Below are positions 1-6,083 of a stretch of DNA of 7,545 bases, in pieces. How positions within the stretch are numbered: the first letter of the stretch is position 1; every line of letters starts with the position of its first letter. The notes beneath the pieces are model-generated. The model had not been told where the DNA came from and did no database searches. It was given only the letters and a program-made list of their open reading frames with translations. A program made the translations under genes and the position numbers. Source of the stretch: Pedobacter sp. UBA1654 (lineage in GTDB: Bacteria > Bacteroidota > Bacteroidia > Sphingobacteriales > Sphingobacteriaceae); assembly GCA_002320935.1 (NCBI GenBank), contig DCLG01000108.1, positions 11,149-18,693 on the forward strand, written 5' to 3'.

Positions 1-1307
1 TCAAGCGTTAAGGGAAAGAAACCAACCGGCTTACCGTAAGTTGTTCTTCCAACCAATTGCACATTTACAAATGGTGAGAGGGCACTAATGGTTAACTCAC
101 TTGCAGAAGCGGTACCTTCTGTCACGATGAATACAACATTCCTGATGCCGGTTAATGGCCCCTTTTTACTAAAGCTCATCGTATTTTTTTCGACAGAGAA
201 ATCCAGATCTGCAAGGGTGATCATCTTATTGCCCTGATACTGTACTTTATCATTGTCGTCCAGATAAGGTTGGTTTTCCAGAATAGTGGCTTTTTTGTTC
301 TGCATCAGCTCGTTAAATACTTCTGTATACATCACCCCGCTTGCTGTTGGCGGTGCAATCAGATTGACCAGGTATTCCGCTGTATTTACATACCCGCCGC
401 CATTGTATCTTAAGTCGACGATCAAATCTGTAAGGCCTTCTGTTGCAAACCTGGCGAATATTGGGTCCAGATTGGTGTCACTTGGTGCATTTGGGTTGGT
501 AAGACGGGAGAACCGCGCCAATGCGAGATATCCAACTTTCTTACCCCCTAATTCAAATACGTCACTGGCGAGCACCGGTGTACTGGTATAGGAAGTTTTC
601 TTCAGGTTTGCTGTAATGGTTGAGCCATCCGGCTTGATGCCGGTAAGTTCTGCCGAAGCAGGGCCGGCATTTAAAAGTGAATTGATGAGATTCATTTCAC
701 GGTCGAAGTCTCTTCCAATGGTGGTCTGGTTTATTTTCGTAATGATGGTACCCCGGGTAAAACCTGCTTTTTCCGCGGGCGAACCAGGGTGTATCTGGAC
801 GATAAATAACCTGAAGTTATCGTCGGTACCATCGGCAGCCAGATCTGCAATCCCGATATCGTTTCCAACGCCCTCCGTATCTACAGAGCCACGCAATCTA
901 AGCACTGGAGCGGGGTTGTTTTCTTTTTGATCTGAAATGTAAGAGAATTTAGGTGAGAACCTGGTGATCCCGGCAAATTCATAAGGATCTCCTGTGGCAG
1001 GGTTCATCGGAATTTGGGAGATTTCATATAGCACATCATCATAGGTGTCGATGGCGTTGCCGCTCGTTCTGATGTATTGTCTTGGATTGAAGGCCTCATA
1101 GGTCGGCAACTTATCATTCCATAGATATACTTCCTTAGCATACAAGAAAATAGAATCGACGGTTTGTTCAACGCGCGTGCCTAATGCCGGGTTTGATGTA
1201 TCAAGATCCGGGTTATATGTTTCAGATTCTTTACAGGCAGAAATTCCTGTGATTATAATAGTTGCAGCTGCGAGTGCGCCGCGCATCCAGATGGATTTGA
1301 TGTTCAT
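1..1307 (-). CDS. S41 family (C-terminal processing) serine peptidase, PDZ-containing lipoprotein; 3' end outside window
   Basis: Serine endopeptidase of the CtpA/Prc/tricorn-like S41 family, predicted to be a lipoprotein of the cell envelope. I translated the minus strand from ATG at 1307 to the window edge: 435 open codons, no stop. Residues 1-25 form a lipoprotein signal (basic start, Ala/Ile-rich core, lipobox I-S-A-C with Cys25), followed by the charged stretch KESE. Residues about 36-75 resemble the S41 N-terminal helical domain. A PDZ-like domain lies around 125-210 (HPGSPAEKAGF at 173-183). The peptidase core has DLRYNGGG at 298-305 and TASASE at 399-404. The likely nucleophile is Ser401 and the likely general base Lys426 in TYGK; the 25-residue spacing equals the Ser-Lys spacing of known S41 enzymes. 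Perhaps 40-80 C-terminal residues are missing beyond the edge (inference from family length). The gene starts 29 bases after the HAD-like gene and is probably cotranscribed with it. Substrate is unknown. Confidence 0.93.
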   Translation of the reverse strand, partial: MNIKSIWMRGALAAATIIITGISACKESETYNPDLDTSNPALGTRVEQTVDSIFLYAKEVYLWNDKLPTYEAFNPRQYIRTSGNAIDTYDDVLYEISQIPMNPATGDPYEFAGITRFSPKFSYISDQKENNPAPVLRLRGSVDTEGVGNDIGIADLAADGTDDNFRLFIVQIHPGSPAEKAGFTRGTIITKINQTTIGRDFDREMNLINSLLNAGPASAELTGIKPDGSTITANLKKTSYTSTPVLASDVFELGGKKVGYLALARFSRLTNPNAPSDTNLDPIFARFATEGLTDLIVDLRYNGGGYVNTAEYLVNLIAPPTASGVMYTEVFNELMQNKKATILENQPYLDDNDKVQYQGNKMITLADLDFSVEKNTMSFSKKGPLTGIRNVVFIVTEGTASASELTISALSPFVNVQLVGRTTYGKPVGFFPLTL

Positions 1308-1336
1308 TTCAAAGAGATAGCAGGTTTACGGTTGTA

Positions 1337-1960
1337 TTAACGTAGTTCGGCCGACAAAAGTTTATCGACATGCAAATAATTAATTCCCAGTTCTGCAGCC
1401 ATATGTTGGTCAGCCTCAGCCCTTCCAATCACTAAAACGGCTTTGGGATGCAGCTTATGTGCGGTTACAAATTTACCTAAACTATCGTGATCAGGGTTCA
1501 TGGTAATTTCATTTTTGAAGAATACCCGGATGTATTGCTCAAGACCATTCCACTCCACCTGCCTGATTTTATTCAGCTGCTGCTCCGGATCGCCGGCCAC
1601 CAGCAGATAGATCGTGCGGCGTTCTACCACCAGGTCCTGCATAAACTTGAGTACAGGATCGAATATCAAGAGCTTCAGTGGCAATTTTGCGGTTTTATTC
1701 AGCAAAGCGAAATTCTCTTTGTACTTCGTGGAGATGCCAAACTGGCTCATGGTTTTTTCCAGTATCTGTTCAGGACCCGTTTGCTCGTAAGTCGACTTCA
1801 TGAACTGCAGGATTTCGTTGGCACTAAGCTGCTCCGTATATTCCATGAAGGATGCAAACAGGTAATACACCTGCAAGTGGAAATCTCTAACCGGGTACAG
1901 GACATCGTCTAACTCGAAAACGAAGGCCTCATGATCATTAATGTATTCCGCTGGCGTCAT
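1337..1960 (-). CDS. HAD-superfamily-like protein with degenerate catalytic motifs (probable pseudo-enzyme)
   Basis: A 207-residue protein with the layout of a HAD subfamily I hydrolase: motif I near the N-terminus, a helical cap-like stretch (about 25-95), then the rest of the Rossmann-like core. Each catalytic motif differs from the family. Motif I reads FELDDVLYP (residues 15-23) where active members have FDLDDTLYP, so the nucleophilic Asp is Glu16 (codon GAG at 1913-1915). Motif II reads LLVAGD (119-124) instead of a Thr/Ser-containing LVTNG. The motif III Lys is absent in NEITMNP (150-156). Motif IV is GRAEAD (179-184) instead of GDxxxxD, with only the last Asp kept. The known mechanism needs the motif I Asp, so phosphatase activity is unlikely (inference). 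The fold is probably retained, for example as a binding or regulatory protein. The start ATG overlaps the stop of the upstream gene by one base (TAATG), implying translational coupling. Cytoplasmic, no signal peptide. The true role is unknown. Confidence 0.85.
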   Translation of the reverse strand: MTPAEYINDHEAFVFELDDVLYPVRDFHLQVYYLFASFMEYTEQLSANEILQFMKSTYEQTGPEQILEKTMSQFGISTKYKENFALLNKTAKLPLKLLIFDPVLKFMQDLVVERRTIYLLVAGDPEQQLNKIRQVEWNGLEQYIRVFFKNEITMNPDHDSLGKFVTAHKLHPKAVLVIGRAEADQHMAAELGINYLHVDKLLSAELR

Positions 1961-2460
1961 TACTTAATGGTAAATAAGATGGCTGTTGGTTTGTCTAATT
2001 GCTCCGGGATGTAAAAGACGCCATTCAGATCATGTTCCTGACCGATGGTTTGCAGCTTTTCATCCGCCGCCGGTGGAAACTTAAGTTCGCCTTTTACAAA
2101 GATTGCCCATCCGCACTTTGGATCAATATCCTGTTGTGGAAAAAAGAATTTATGGAGATCGATCAATGATGGCAGCAGTACGGTGATGTTGAACTCTTCG
2201 AACAATACGGCGGATTTAGCGATCTGGGATACCTCGAACTCATGCAATGGCAGTAAGCACTCGACGCCATGATCCAGGCAAACGTTCAGTAGATTATGCG
2301 CGATGGCATCATTAGCTTCACCGAGGGATAAAAAGGTATAAGTTGAAGAGCCAAATGCCGGGGTATCGCCGTAATCGGCTAGAATAACCTCATGCCCTTC
2401 AAACGCTTTAAGTAGTTTCAATGTTCCGGCAGACTTGCCGCCAGTGATTAATATCTTCAA
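1960..2460 (-). CDS. Standalone pre-ATP-grasp (Rossmann-like) domain protein, TTG start
   Basis: A 166-residue cytoplasmic protein that resembles only the N-terminal domain of ATP-grasp ligases such as carbamoyl-phosphate synthase-like proteins. It opens with a beta strand and glycine turn (KILITGGKSAG, residues 2-12), a second strand ending in an acidic residue (VILAD, 25-29), a strand plus helix LLPLHEFEVSQIA (69-81), and NITVLLPS (91-98), the usual end of this domain. From about residue 110 to the end I see no ATP-grasp nucleotide-binding or Mg-binding signature, and the protein stops far short of the 300-400 residues normal for a full enzyme. The first codon is TTG: the frame upstream has a TAA seven codons earlier and no ATG or GTG, and the first beta strand begins immediately, so an internal start is unlikely. 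It lies 10 bases after lolD and its stop overlaps the HAD-like start. Catalysis is doubtful; the function is not recognised. Confidence 0.82.
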   Translation of the reverse strand: MKILITGGKSAGTLKLLKAFEGHEVILADYGDTPAFGSSTYTFLSLGEANDAIAHNLLNVCLDHGVECLLPLHEFEVSQIAKSAVLFEEFNITVLLPSLIDLHKFFFPQQDIDPKCGWAIFVKGELKFPPAADEKLQTIGQEHDLNGVFYIPEQLDKPTAILFTIK

Positions 2461-2470
2461 ATTGGTAGAT

Positions 2471-3121
2471 CTATATAATTAAACCATCTTTCATGGTAAC
2501 CACCCTGTCGCTGATCTTCGCCAGACCTTCGTTATGGGTTACAATGATAAAAGTCTGTTTAAAATTCTCACGAAGTGTGATGAAAAACTGATGGAGCGCA
2601 TCTGCATTTGTGGAGTCGAGGTTACCCGATGGTTCATCGGCAAGCACGACTGTAGGTCTGTTGATGAGGGCACGGGCAACGGCAATGCGCTGCTGCTCTC
2701 CGCCTGACAATTCATTGGGTTTATGTTGCGCCCGTGCTTTAAGCCCCAGCATATCGAGCAATTCCATTGCTTTGCGCTCTGCATCCTTTCTGGGGAGCTT
2801 CGCAATAAAAGCAGGGATACAAATATTTTCTAATGCTGTAAATTCCGGCAGTAAGTGGTGGAACTGGAAAACGAAGCCTATGTTTTTGTTCCGAAATACG
2901 GAAACCAGCTCGCCGCTAAGGTTGTTGATCTTGGTGCCGTTAAGTTCTACAGTGCCGGAGTCGGGTTTATCCAGGGTGCCCAGGATATGCAACAATGTGC
3001 TTTTTCCTGCACCGGAAGCGCCAATGATGCTGACGATCTCCCCTTTTTCAACTTCGAAGTCTACACCCTTTAAAATGGGCAGACTTCCATAAGATTTTTT
3101 AACTGCTGTGGCTCTAAGCAT
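2471..3121 (-). CDS. lolD: LolD-like ABC transporter ATP-binding protein
   Basis: A 216-residue ABC ATPase of the LolD/MacB/FtsE group. In LolCDE-type systems LolD hydrolyses ATP on the cytoplasmic face of the inner membrane to drive release of outer-membrane lipoproteins to the periplasmic carrier LolA. All motifs are intact: Walker [10 protein letters not shown] (34-42), Q-loop Gln86, signature LSGGEQQR (138-145), Walker B VVLADEP (158-164), D-loop SGNLD (165-169) and H-loop His196. The length matches the family, and the N-terminus [12 protein letters not shown] is the usual start, supporting ATG at 3121. No permease gene (LolC/LolE) is adjacent; the next gene, 10 bases on, is the pre-ATP-grasp protein. 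It is transcribed divergently from sucC. An ATPase of a MacB-like exporter is the main alternative, because this subfamily is hard to separate by sequence alone. The fold and ATPase role are very secure, the specific LolD name less so. Confidence 0.9.
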   Translation of the reverse strand: MLRATAVKKSYGSLPILKGVDFEVEKGEIVSIIGASGAGKSTLLHILGTLDKPDSGTVELNGTKINNLSGELVSVFRNKNIGFVFQFHHLLPEFTALENICIPAFIAKLPRKDAERKAMELLDMLGLKARAQHKPNELSGGEQQRIAVARALINRPTVVLADEPSGNLDSTNADALHQFFITLRENFKQTFIIVTHNEGLAKISDRVVTMKDGLII

Positions 3122-3126
3122 ATATG

Positions 3127-3134
3127 CAAACTTA
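3127..3134 (-). promoter_or_regulatory. Candidate -7 promoter box for the lolD unit
   Basis: On the minus strand the sequence TAAGTTTG matches the Bacteroidota -7 consensus TAnnTTTG exactly. It ends only five bases before the lolD ATG, so transcription would begin at or next to the start codon and the mRNA would be almost leaderless. I do not see a good TTTG -33 element at the usual distance of about 19-21 bases upstream, so a chance match is possible. Confidence 0.35.
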
Positions 3135-3192
3135 CAAAAAGCGCGACATTAATAAGGTTCGATGCCCCATTTAAACGTCAAAAAAAACCTAG

Positions 3193-3210
3193 AAACATGA
3201 TTATATGTTT
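3193..3210. promoter_or_regulatory. Inverted repeat AAACAT-N6-ATGTTT, candidate operator
   Basis: Perfect 6-base arms (AAACAT and ATGTTT) flank the 6-base spacer GATTAT, an 18-base dyad in the 136-base divergent region between lolD and sucC. Its right arm sits about 20 bases upstream of the sucC -7 box, where a -33 element or a repressor would bind. The shape suits a dimeric helix-turn-helix regulator, but AT-rich short dyads also arise by chance; no regulator gene lies in the window. Confidence 0.3.
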
Positions 3211-3230
3211 TTATAACCGAACTGAAATTG

Positions 3231-3238
3231 TAGATTTG
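3231..3238 (+). promoter_or_regulatory. Candidate -7 promoter box for sucC
   Basis: TAGATTTG matches TAnnTTTG exactly and ends 19 bases before the sucC ATG, leaving a short untranslated leader of about a dozen bases that is A-rich and has no Shine-Dalgarno motif, as usual in Bacteroidota. The -33 position holds only a weak T-rich match (TTTT near 3208-3211). Confidence 0.55.
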
Positions 3239-3257
3239 AAACAAAATAATTCAGCAA

Positions 3258-4448
3258 ATGAACATCCACGAATATCAAGGTAAAGAAATACTAAAGAGTT
3301 TTGGTGTTGCCGTTCAAGAAGGCATCGTTGCCGATACAGTTGATCAAGCTGTTGAAGCTGCTAAAAAATTAAAAACTGATTACAACTCTGACTGGGTTGT
3401 GGTTAAAGCACAGATCCACGCAGGTGGTCGTGGTAAAGGTGGCGGTGTAAAGCTTGCTAAAAACCTGGATGAGGTTAAAGAGAAAGCATCTGCAATTCTT
3501 GGAATGCAGTTGGTAACTCCTCAAACTGGTCCTGAAGGTAAAAAAGTGAACAAGGTTCTTATTGCACAGGATGTTTACTATCCAGGTGCTTCTGAAACCA
3601 AGGAATTCTATATGAGTGTGTTGTTGAACAGAACCAATGGAACCAATATCATCATGTATTCTACTGAAGGCGGAATGGATATTGAAGAAGTTGCGGAAAA
3701 GACACCTCACCTGATTTTCAAAGAAGATATTGATCCTAAAGTTGGTTTACAAGGATTCCAGGCACGTAAAATTGCTTTCAACCTTGGCTTAACTGGTGCT
3801 GCACATAAAGAGATGGTGAAATTCGTTTCCGCGCTTTATAAAGCTTATGATGCAACGGATTCGGCAATGTTCGAAATCAACCCGGTATTAAAAACCTCTG
3901 ATGATAAAATTATCGCTGTAGATGCTAAAGTAAATCTTGATGAGAACGCTTTGTTCCGTCACAAGGATTATGCTGCAATGCGCGATACACTGGAAGAAGA
4001 TCCAACAGAAGTTGAAGCAAGTGAGTCAAACCTGAACTATGTAAAACTTGACGGTAACGTGGGTTGTATGGTGAATGGTGCTGGTCTTGCAATGGCAACT
4101 ATGGATATTATCAAAATTGCTGGTGGTGAGCCTGCTAACTTCCTTGACGTAGGTGGAACGGCTAATGCTGAAACTGTTAAAGCTGGTTTCAACATTATCC
4201 TTAAAGATCCTAACGTTAAAGCGATCCTGATCAACATCTTTGGTGGTATTGTTCGTTGCGACCGTGTTGCTCAAGGTGTTATTGATGCTTACCAGGAAAT
4301 TGGTGACGTTCCAGTTCCAATTATCTGCCGTCTGCAAGGCACAAATGCTGAAGAAGCAAAGAAACTGATCGATGAGTCTGGCTTAAAAGTTTATTCAGCT
4401 ATCGCTTTACAAGATGCCGCTAACCTGGTAACTAAAGTATTAGCATAG
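3258..4448 (+). CDS. sucC: Succinyl-CoA ligase (ADP/GDP-forming) beta subunit
   Basis: Beta subunit of succinyl-CoA synthetase, which with the alpha subunit (SucD) converts succinyl-CoA, phosphate and NDP into succinate, CoA and NTP in the cytoplasmic TCA cycle. The protein has 396 residues, close to the 388 of E. coli SucC. The N-terminal ATP-grasp domain (about 2-230) begins with the family hallmark [10 protein letters not shown] and has the glycine-rich nucleotide loop GGRGKGGGV (56-64). The Mg ligands are Asn208 in EINP and Asp222 in VDAK; both lie nine residues beyond E. coli Asn199 and Asp213. The C-terminal CoA-ligase domain (about 265-390) shows [13 protein letters not shown] (271-283), NFLDVGG (294-300) and [10 protein letters not shown] (326-335). 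The active-site phosphohistidine is in SucD, which is not encoded next to it here. A strong terminator directly follows, so sucC seems to be a single-gene unit. The divergent neighbour is lolD. Confidence 0.98.
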   Translation: MNIHEYQGKEILKSFGVAVQEGIVADTVDQAVEAAKKLKTDYNSDWVVVKAQIHAGGRGKGGGVKLAKNLDEVKEKASAILGMQLVTPQTGPEGKKVNKVLIAQDVYYPGASETKEFYMSVLLNRTNGTNIIMYSTEGGMDIEEVAEKTPHLIFKEDIDPKVGLQGFQARKIAFNLGLTGAAHKEMVKFVSALYKAYDATDSAMFEINPVLKTSDDKIIAVDAKVNLDENALFRHKDYAAMRDTLEEDPTEVEASESNLNYVKLDGNVGCMVNGAGLAMATMDIIKIAGGEPANFLDVGGTANAETVKAGFNIILKDPNVKAILINIFGGIVRCDRVAQGVIDAYQEIGDVPVPIICRLQGTNAEEAKKLIDESGLKVYSAIALQDAANLVTKVLA

Positions 4449-4473
4449 TATTTTAATTTATATAATATGAACG

Positions 4474-4507
4474 GCCGGCCAGCATTAATTTGCTGGCCGG
4501 CTTTTTT
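4474..4507 (+). terminator. Rho-independent terminator of sucC
   Basis: A perfect 11-base stem, GCCGGCCAGCA (4474-4484) pairing with TGCTGGCCGGC (4491-4501), closes a TTAATT loop and is followed by six T residues (4502-4507). It starts 26 bases after the sucC stop and separates sucC from asnS. The GC-rich stem and U-run make it a textbook intrinsic terminator. Confidence 0.95.
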
Positions 4508-4532
4508 ATAGGGCGCTTTTGCCGGAATTCCT

Positions 4533-4540
4533 TATTTTTG
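4533..4540 (+). promoter_or_regulatory. Candidate -7 promoter box for asnS
   Basis: TATTTTTG matches TAnnTTTG exactly and lies between the sucC terminator and asnS. A start site a few bases downstream would give a leader of about 30 bases containing the duplicated start context described at 4554-4584. No clear -33 TTTG is seen at normal spacing; the TTTG at 4518-4521 is too close. Confidence 0.45.
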
Positions 4541-4553
4541 ACCGGCTCCATAA

Positions 4554-4584
4554 AAAGACATGATTCCATAACAAAGACATGATT
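4554..4584 (+). repeat. 12-base direct repeat duplicating the asnS start context
   Basis: AAAGACATGATT occurs at 4554-4565 and again at 4573-4584, a period of 19 bases. The second copy contains the asnS start codon (ATG at 4579) and its second codon. The first copy contains an ATG at 4560 that is out of frame with asnS and opens a three-codon frame, ATG ATT CCA TAA (4560-4571), ending eight bases before the true start. It could be a decoy start or tiny upstream frame, or simply a tandem duplication. Confidence 0.6.
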
Positions 4585-6027
4585 AAAAGAGAAAAAGTAA
4601 AAGACTTACTAGTAACGACCGAGTTTGACAGAGAAGTAACCGTGATGGGTTGGGTTCGTACCTTCCGCAACAATCAGTTTATTGCGATAAATGACGGCTC
4701 TTGTATGGGTAACATACAGGTTGTGGTTGATTTCAATAATACACCGGAGCAACTACTGAAAAGAATTACAACAGGTGCTGCACTGGCCGTTACAGGTACC
4801 ATTGTAGAGTCGATTGGAAAAGGTCAGCGTGTTGATGTAAAAGCTGCAAGCATCGAGATCCTCGGCGACAGTGATCCGGAGAAGTTTCCATTGCAGCCGA
4901 AAAAGCACAGCCTGGAGTTTTTGCGGGAAATTGCACACCTGCGTTTCCGCACCAATACTTTCAATGCCGTGTTTAAAGTTAGACATGCACTGGCTTTTGC
5001 CATTCATAAGTTTTATAACGAGCGTGGTTTCGTATATATGCACACGCCGGTTATTACCGCTTCTGATGCGGAAGGTGCCGGAGAAATGTTTAAAGTAACC
5101 ACCCTTGATTTTGATAATACACCCCGTACCGAAGATGGTAAAGTGGACTTCTCTGAAGATTTCTTCGGCAGAGCGACCAACCTGACGGTGTCAGGCCAGC
5201 TGGAAGGTGAACTTGCTGCAATGTCTTTTGGACAGATCTACACGTTCGGCCCTACTTTCCGCGCAGAGAACTCCAATACAACCCGTCACCTGGCGGAATT
5301 CTGGATGATTGAGCCTGAAGTTGCATTCGCAGATCTTGAAGACAACATGCAGCTTGCAGAAGATATGATGAAGTATGTCATCTGCTACGCGCTGGAAAAC
5401 TGTAAAGAAGAGATCGAGTTCCTGAACAACCGTTTACTGGAAGAAGAGAAATCTAAACCGCAGAATGAGCGTAGTGCGATGTCGCTGGTTGAAAAGCTAA
5501 ACTTCTGCCTGGACAACGAATTTGAACGTTTAACCTATACTGAAGCAATCCGGATTTTACGTTCTTCTAAACCTAACCAGAAGAAGCAATTCAAATACCT
5601 GATTGATGAATGGGGTGCCGATCTGCAGTCGGAACATGAGCGTTACCTGGTTGAGAAGCACTTCAAAAAGCCAGTGATTCTTACCGACTACCCTGCTGAT
5701 ATCAAGTCGTTCTACATGCGTCAGAATGAGCCGGATGAGCAAGGTCGTCAGACGGTAGCTGCCATGGACATCCTTTTCCCGGGTATTGGCGAAATGATCG
5801 GTGGTTCACAGCGTGAAGAGCGTCTCGACAGGCTTACCCAGCGTATGGAACAGCTTGGTATTCCTCAGGATGAGATGTGGTGGTATTTAGATACCCGTCG
5901 TTTTGGTTCTGCACCGCACTCGGGCTTTGGCCTTGGTTTCGAACGTTTGGTATTGTTCGTTACTGGTATGACCAACATCAGAGATGTTATAGCGTTCCCA
6001 AGATTTCCTAAGAACGCTGAATTTTAA
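4579..6027 (+). CDS. asnS: Asparaginyl-tRNA synthetase
   Basis: Class IIb aminoacyl-tRNA synthetase that activates asparagine with ATP and charges tRNA-Asn in the cytoplasm. The protein has 482 residues, within the usual bacterial AsnRS range. The N-terminal OB-fold anticodon-binding domain (about 18-100) starts with [11 protein letters not shown]. The catalytic domain carries motif 1 (about 134-159, ending in HTPVIT), motif 2 around [16 protein letters not shown] (226-241) with Arg228 and Arg236, and motif 3 GFGLGFERL (449-457) with Arg456 as the ATP-binding arginine. The C-terminus [10 protein letters not shown] is a close variant of the normal AsnRS ending. AsnRS is preferred over AspRS because of the [16 protein letters not shown] pattern and the [11 protein letters not shown] segment. 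The insert around 178-200 and the longer region around 280-350 look like those of Bacteroidota AsnRS. ATG 4579 is chosen because [11 protein letters not shown] precedes the OB fold directly; the earlier ATG at 4560 is out of frame. It converges on the glutamate-synthase-like gene. Confidence 0.98.
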   Translation: MIKREKVKDLLVTTEFDREVTVMGWVRTFRNNQFIAINDGSCMGNIQVVVDFNNTPEQLLKRITTGAALAVTGTIVESIGKGQRVDVKAASIEILGDSDPEKFPLQPKKHSLEFLREIAHLRFRTNTFNAVFKVRHALAFAIHKFYNERGFVYMHTPVITASDAEGAGEMFKVTTLDFDNTPRTEDGKVDFSEDFFGRATNLTVSGQLEGELAAMSFGQIYTFGPTFRAENSNTTRHLAEFWMIEPEVAFADLEDNMQLAEDMMKYVICYALENCKEEIEFLNNRLLEEEKSKPQNERSAMSLVEKLNFCLDNEFERLTYTEAIRILRSSKPNQKKQFKYLIDEWGADLQSEHERYLVEKHFKKPVILTDYPADIKSFYMRQNEPDEQGRQTVAAMDILFPGIGEMIGGSQREERLDRLTQRMEQLGIPQDEMWWYLDTRRFGSAPHSGFGLGFERLVLFVTGMTNIRDVIAFPRFPKNAEF

Positions 6028-6034
6028 ATAAGCC

Positions 6035-6083
6035 GATTGGCTCATGCAAATTACCCGTTCATGGAATTTGCATGAGCATAATC
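6035..6083. terminator. Long hairpin at the convergent asnS / glutamate-synthase-like junction, candidate bidirectional terminator
   Basis: GCTCATGCAAATT (6040-6052) and AATTTGCATGAGC (6065-6077) form a perfect 13-base inverted repeat around a 12-base spacer. After a small mismatch the stem extends by GATT (6035-6038) pairing with AATC (6080-6083). The element begins 8 bases after the asnS stop. It covers the last codons and the stop (6051-6053) of the minus-strand gene. Neither side has a clean T run, so classical intrinsic termination is uncertain; it could instead protect 3' ends or stop transcripts with help from a factor. Confidence 0.6.

Noticed and set aside
286..930. Two plus-strand open frames (286-591 and 616-930) opposite the S41 peptidase
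   Set aside because: Their translations have no recognisable domain, while the minus strand carries an uninterrupted peptidase with all motifs. They are antisense shadows.
1487..1912. 141-codon plus-strand open frame opposite the HAD-like gene
   Set aside because: It reads the complement of a frame with clear HAD-like organisation and operon spacing, and shows no domain of its own.
2539..3092. Long alternative frames on both strands inside lolD
   Set aside because: LolD explains this stretch with every ABC motif in register; the alternatives are low-complexity shadows.
4474..4501. GGCCGGCC-containing palindrome as a possible mobile-element end or recombination site
   Set aside because: It is one long stem followed by six T residues directly after sucC; an intrinsic terminator explains it fully and no target duplication is seen.
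4467..4511. 14-codon frame starting at an ATG just after sucC
   Set aside because: It is made almost entirely of the terminator stem, loop and T run, so it is a by-product of the hairpin.
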